This document shows positions 6,380 through 9,522 of a DNA stretch of 9,522 bases, piece after piece. How positions within the stretch are numbered: position 1 is the stretch's first letter; every line of letters begins with the position of its first letter. Made by a program: the position numbers and the translations under genes. The notes beneath the pieces were generated by a model. That model was not told the DNA's origin. It saw only the letters and a list, made by a program, of their open reading frames with translations, and did no database searches. The DNA comes from Candidatus Sumerlaeota bacterium (GTDB lineage: Bacteria; Sumerlaeota; Sumerlaeia; JADFCT01): NCBI GenBank assembly GCA_026398575.1, contig JAPLSP010000276.1, forward strand, positions 1-9,522, written 5' to 3'.

Positions 6380-6595
6380 TCAGGCAGGCGAGACGTTGGT
6401 GGCTTCGGGGCCTTTGCCCTTGCGGCCAGGACCAACTTCATACTGAACCTTCTGACCCTCGGAAAGGCTGCGATAGCCCTCCATCTTGATGTTCGAGTGA
6501 TGGCAGAAAAGATCCTCTCCACCTTTGTCGGGAGCGATGAAGCCAAAACCCTTCTGATCGTTGAACCACTTGACTGTTCCAGTTTCCACGGACAC
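6380..6595 (-). CDS. CspA-family cold-shock protein, copy B
   Basis: This 71-aa cold-shock-domain protein has RNP1 KGFGFI (15-20) and the RNP2-like DLFCHHSNI (28-36), identical to copy A. It differs only at residue 2 (Ser for Pro), 45 (Ser for Pro), 56 (Pro for Glu) and 71 (Ala for Ile). These positions lie outside the RNP motifs, so RNA binding should be equivalent. As in copy A, the start may be the GTG at 6595 or the in-frame GTG at 6589 (METGTVKW). It has a separate TTGACA promoter whose flanking sequence differs from that of copy A, so the two paralogues may be expressed under different conditions. It lies downstream of, and in the same direction as, the GH89 gene, but its own promoter makes it an independent unit. 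Confidence 0.95.
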   Translation of the reverse strand: MSVETGTVKWFNDQKGFGFIAPDKGGEDLFCHHSNIKMEGYRSLSEGQKVQYEVGPGRKGKGPEATNVSPA

Positions 6596-6598
6596 TTA

Positions 6599-6604
6599 CT
6601 CCTC
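6599..6604 (-). promoter_or_regulatory. Shine-Dalgarno site of csp copy B
   Basis: GAGGAG on the minus strand with the same spacing to the two candidate GTG codons as in copy A. Confidence 0.6.
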
Positions 6605-6691
6605 GGCCTATTTCAGGCCTTCTTTCGTTTTCCCTCATTAATGTGTTACGAGTAACGCCCCCGAGGGGTTAAGGGCCAAAGCTCGGCACAG
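6605..6691 (-). promoter_or_regulatory. Structured 5' leader of csp copy B
   Basis: Contains the same two inverted repeats as copy A: GTTAC-TC-GTAAC (6645-6656) and GGCCT-GAAAT-AGGCC next to the SD (6605-6619). Conservation of this non-coding leader is about as strong as that of the coding region, which argues for function or for a recent duplication. Confidence 0.5.
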
Positions 6692-6696
6692 CAAGA

Positions 6697-6725
6697 CTTT
6701 TACAAAACAGCCCCCGGCCTGTCAA
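6697..6725 (-). promoter_or_regulatory. Sigma-70-type promoter of csp copy B
   Basis: On the minus strand a perfect -35 TTGACA (6720-6725), a 17-bp spacer and TAAAAG (6697-6702, 4 of 6 match). The sequence upstream (6726-6760) is very A+T-rich and could act as an UP element. Confidence 0.65.
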
Positions 6726-6841
6726 GTAGTCATTTCAAAAATAGTGAAAAAAAGTTTCTTGTGTCTGTCTGGCAATTTGAAGGAATCATATAACTGTTAT
6801 TGTATCAATCATTTTCCGATATACTTGTCTTTTCAACGTCT

Positions 6842-9442
6842 CTATTTTTCGTATGCCATCACCTCGACCAGGTGGCGGCCGGTGTTCGCGGAGTTATGCG
6901 TTAGCGCTACGCGGACATAACGCGCGGCGCGCGGCGCGAAGATGCAAGCATAGCCCTCTTTCGTCGAAGGCGCCTTGTTATCGCGCCGATCGGAAGCCAT
7001 AGTCCACGTCTTGCCGTCCAATGAAGTTTCCACGGTGAAACCATAGAAGCGATTATCTTTGTAATAGCTGACGACCACGACTCGCCCGACGGTCGTCGCG
7101 GATTCAAGGTCCGCCTGCCACCAAACTTCTTTGTCCTTGGCAACGTCCGTGCCCCAAAACATCTCGGTATCGTCGGCGTATCCGTCATTCGCCAGACTGG
7201 CGTCCATTCCCGGCAGCGCATACGAACACGTCGCGGGCTTGCCGGTGGTCAGGCTTTCGATGAAGACTGCCGCCTTGGCCTGCGCCATTTCAGGCGAGTA
7301 TTTCTCCCATAACTTGCGCGCGACCGTAATGCTGTCGCCCTTTGGCTCCGGAGGATATGTTTCGCGCTGATCGGCCCAGTGGGTCTCGAATTCGAAGAGT
7401 TCCTTTTGCAGGGCGTTTGGGTCAAAGGGCCGATTGCTTTCCAGCGCCGCGAGCTGGCGCTTGAAAAACATCTCCCAACGCTTCGCATAATATCCGCTCA
7501 ACATGCCCGACCATTCCTTTGCGGCGTAGTCGCGCAGCTGGGTTCCGGCGCCCCACAGCGTCAGCACGCGGCGCGCGTTCCATTCCATCCGCGCGCGCTC
7601 GGCGTCGGTCTGGCCCCAGCGCTTGGCGTCTTCAAGCCAGGCGCCCAGCAGGAATTCCTTGCGCGTCGCCAGCAGCTCGTCCACGTCCTGCATGAGCTGC
7701 ATAAACTCCTTCGAGGCTTTGCTGTAAGCCGCTGCGTCTTTGGCTTTGAAGGCGTCCGCGATCCGGCCATGCGTCGCGAAGGCGTGATTCACAAGCGTCT
7801 GGCGCGCAATATTCACCAGGTCATAGCGATACGTGTCGGCGCCGCCCAATTCTTTTTCCGCCTTCATCAGCGATAGCCATGCCTCGGCCAGCGCCCCTTC
7901 CTTATGCCTAGCGGGATTCGGCGCCGTCGGGAAGCACGTGAAGATCGAGCGTCCGCGGACGCCCCTGGAATAGACTCCGTATCTGAGGGTCCGCCAGGCG
8001 GCGCGGGCATCCTCGTTTTCCTTGCCATAGCGCAGCCAGGCATAGTCCCGGAACCACTGAAGCAGGTCCACGGGCTTGTCGCGCCAGGCCATCTCGAACA
8101 TCAACTCGAACATCGGTGGATTGTGTCCGAATCCTTCGTTGAGCATGCCGACGCCGGCTAAATTTCCGCTCGCAGGGTCTTTGCGCGCGGCCGCCAGGTC
8201 GTTGTTCAGCGTGTCGAAGGCGCCGCCGAGATGCGTGGCGTCGCCGAAATTATGAACAAAGCACCAAACCCAGGGCTTGCCAAAAAACGCCTCGGTCTTG
8301 TTCCAGAGCGGATGCGAGTCGCAAAATAAATCCAGCGCCAACATGCGGTCGTTGGGGACGGAATCCATAAACGCTTTGGTCCGCTCCCGCGTCCAGAAAT
8401 TGCGCTGGTTATAGAACGGCCATGTCTGGAACACCCATACGGCTTTCGGATCGGATTGCGTCATGCCGTTCAGGATCGCGTTCCCCATCTGGGCAAGATA
8501 TTTCGGTTCGCCGCTGGGAGGCGCCATCTCGATGAAGGTGTCCGCGTCATAAAAATGATCGGTCCCGAAGAGGCGGGTTTGCTCCTCGATGAACAGGGCC
8601 GCGATCTTGGCGAACAGCGGATCGGTGGGATCGAGCAGATGCGTGTTCCATTCGATCCAGTGGATTTTTTGCATTTTCGCTTCGGGGAATTTCTTCGCAA
8701 TAGCGGCGGGGACGTGCCCTGTGAAGCCCTGGAGCACCGGCGTCATTCCGAGTTCGCGTTCGCGCGCCAGAATTTTCTTCTCCAATTCCGCGCGCTTGTC
8801 CACCCACGCCGCCGGCAGCGGCCCGCCCCAGCCATCCAAACAGCCCATCCACGAAAACGGCAGATACGGCGGCCCCGCGAGAAACTCCCTGATCTCATCG
8901 TCCGACATCCCGAGCCTGCGGCAGACCGCGCGCCAGACCGCTTCCTGCCCGGTCACGGCCAGCGGCAGGTTTATGCCATTGAGCGCCATCCAATCAATGA
9001 ACCGCTCCCACTGCGCCCAATCCCACCACGGCATGGAATACCCGAACGTGCAGTAATTGAGGAGATAGCGCGACTTCGCCCAGCCAACCATGCGGAGTTT
9101 GCTCCTTACGGCAGGCAGCGGCTGCGGCAGATTCAACTGAATCTCATTAATGGATACATTGCAGTGGCAGTAGTACTTCAGATACCAGTTGAAACCCACC
9201 GCCATCGAAAGCGCCGAATTGCCGTGAATGATGGTTTTGCCGTCGCGCCCTTCGATCTCGAAAACGTCCTTGCCGTTGTCTGCCGGGATGACCCCGAAAA
9301 CAAACGCTTCCGCCTGCGCCGGTATCAAACGCGCCACAAGGCCTTGAGCCGCCTGCGCCGGATTCGCCTCCACAGCCGCGCAAGCGGCTACGAAAGCCGC
9401 CCATATCGCAGCAATTCGGATGAGTTGAAGGCATCTAAACAT
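6842..9442 (-). CDS. Secreted alpha-N-acetylglucosaminidase (GH89, NAGLU-like) with C-terminal F5/8 type C domain
   Basis: This 866-aa enzyme is predicted to remove terminal alpha-linked N-acetylglucosamine from glycans. Residues 1-31 form a signal peptide (hydrophobic IRIAAIWAAFVAACAA, AQA cut site), so it acts in the periplasm or outside the cell. A GH89 N-terminal domain (~34-107), a TIM-barrel catalytic domain (~112-452) and a helical domain (~455-730) follow. Matches to human NAGLU motifs include AVTGQEAVW, GMTPVLQGFTGHVP, FGTDHFYDADTFIEM and GVGMLNEGFGHN. E305 and E436 align with the human catalytic glutamates E316 and E446. Residues ~733-865 look like an F5/8 type C (discoidin/CBM32-like) carbohydrate-binding module. 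I chose the ATG at 9442 because GGAG is 8 nt upstream and the signal peptide then begins properly; an in-frame ATG at 9466 has no SD. There is no partner gene in the window, and no clear terminator before csp copy B. Confidence 0.95.
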   Translation of the reverse strand: MFRCLQLIRIAAIWAAFVAACAAVEANPAQAAQGLVARLIPAQAEAFVFGVIPADNGKDVFEIEGRDGKTIIHGNSALSMAVGFNWYLKYYCHCNVSINEIQLNLPQPLPAVRSKLRMVGWAKSRYLLNYCTFGYSMPWWDWAQWERFIDWMALNGINLPLAVTGQEAVWRAVCRRLGMSDDEIREFLAGPPYLPFSWMGCLDGWGGPLPAAWVDKRAELEKKILARERELGMTPVLQGFTGHVPAAIAKKFPEAKMQKIHWIEWNTHLLDPTDPLFAKIAALFIEEQTRLFGTDHFYDADTFIEMAPPSGEPKYLAQMGNAILNGMTQSDPKAVWVFQTWPFYNQRNFWTRERTKAFMDSVPNDRMLALDLFCDSHPLWNKTEAFFGKPWVWCFVHNFGDATHLGGAFDTLNNDLAAARKDPASGNLAGVGMLNEGFGHNPPMFELMFEMAWRDKPVDLLQWFRDYAWLRYGKENEDARAAWRTLRYGVYSRGVRGRSIFTCFPTAPNPARHKEGALAEAWLSLMKAEKELGGADTYRYDLVNIARQTLVNHAFATHGRIADAFKAKDAAAYSKASKEFMQLMQDVDELLATRKEFLLGAWLEDAKRWGQTDAERARMEWNARRVLTLWGAGTQLRDYAAKEWSGMLSGYYAKRWEMFFKRQLAALESNRPFDPNALQKELFEFETHWADQRETYPPEPKGDSITVARKLWEKYSPEMAQAKAAVFIESLTTGKPATCSYALPGMDASLANDGYADDTEMFWGTDVAKDKEVWWQADLESATTVGRVVVVSYYKDNRFYGFTVETSLDGKTWTMASDRRDNKAPSTKEGYACIFAPRAARYVRVALTHNSANTGRHLVEVMAYEK

Positions 9443-9450
9443 AAGCAAAT

Positions 9451-9454
9451 CTCC
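9451..9454 (-). promoter_or_regulatory. Shine-Dalgarno site that sets the GH89 start at 9442
   Basis: GGAG on the minus strand, 8 nt before the ATG at 9440-9442. The ATG 24 nt further upstream has no comparable site and lies inside a short tandem repeat. Confidence 0.6.
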
Positions 9455-9522
9455 ATTAGCGTTCATTAGCGTTTATCAGCGGTTTGAAAATCCGTGATGC
9501 TCCGCGACATCCGTCGCATCCG
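9454..9522. repeat. Short ~10-nt periodic repeat array upstream of the GH89 gene (runs off the right edge)
   Basis: On the plus strand CATTAGCGTT occurs twice without a gap (9454-9463, 9464-9473), followed by the related TATCAGCGGT (9474-9483). After a 6-nt break, the core TCCG recurs at 9491, 9501, 9510 and 9519, i.e. every 9-10 nt, to the window end. I recall similar ATTAGCG/ATCCGCG strings between genes in PVC-type genomes, but cannot verify this. No promoter is obvious in this stretch. Confidence 0.55.

Larger units (their letters stand above)
6300..6692 (-). repeat. Copy B of the tandem csp duplication
   Basis: Partner of 5842-6233; corresponding points are 458-459 bp apart. Terminator, 3'-UTR hairpin, CDS, SD and leader hairpins are all kept in order. 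Confidence 0.85.

Noticed and set aside
6726..6841. A+T-rich gap between csp copy B and the GH89 gene, searched for a GH89 terminator or small gene
   Set aside because: No stem with a T-run on the minus strand and no credible ORF. Only a weak TTTCA/TGAAA inverted repeat (6733-6749) is present, which may simply reflect the A+T content.
8456..9469. Plus-strand open frame of 337 codons opposite the GH89 gene
   Set aside because: It is the antisense shadow of a well-supported GH89 gene in G+C-rich codons. Its translation is rich in Arg/His/Pro, with no recognisable domain and no SD.
1..9522. tRNA, rRNA, CRISPR arrays, insertion sequences or attachment sites
   Set aside because: None found by reading. 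The only repeats are the csp duplication and the short periodic array at the right edge, and neither has the direct-repeat/spacer form of a CRISPR array.

Overview
The window looks like a piece of a Gram-negative, probably environmental, bacterial chromosome. It joins a defence locus to two ordinary housekeeping or catabolic modules. Nothing fixes the taxon. The secreted GH89 glycosidase with a C-terminal discoidin-like domain, the roughly 10-nt periodic repeats upstream of it, and the uneven use of Shine-Dalgarno sequences would suit a Verrucomicrobiota/PVC-type or similar soil bacterium, but this is a weak inference.

Bases 2-5750 (+ strand) form a tightly packed defence operon that runs in from the left edge. 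It holds the 3' end of hsdS (type I restriction specificity subunit), then three genes that match the layout of an ABC-three-component (ABC-3C) system, then hsdR (type I restriction translocase/nuclease, EcoEI-like). The three ABC-3C genes are a 298-aa protein with a nuclease-like N-terminus and an ABC-3C-type C-terminal domain, a 76-aa middle component, and a 567-aa DUF2326 SMC/Rad50-like ATPase. Junctions are TAA|ATG, TAG|ATG, ATGA overlap and a 5-nt gap, so one mRNA and coupled translation are likely. The hsdM subunit is not in the window and presumably lies to the left. The layout hsdS-[ABC-3C]-hsdR suggests a second defence system nested inside a restriction-modification operon and sharing its transcription. 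By eye, the ABC-3C genes are clearly less G+C-rich than hsdR.

Bases 5842-6725 (- strand) hold two tandem, self-contained cold-shock (CspA-family) genes about 459 bp apart. Each has its own TTGACA promoter with a 17-bp spacer, a near-identical structured 5' leader of roughly 95 nt, a CDS, a conserved 3'-UTR hairpin and a strong intrinsic terminator. They converge with hsdR.

Bases 6842-9442 (- strand) encode a secreted GH89 alpha-N-acetylglucosaminidase (NAGLU-like) with both family catalytic glutamates and a C-terminal F5/8 type C carbohydrate-binding-like domain. Upstream of it, running off the right edge, is a short array of roughly 10-nt periodic repeats.
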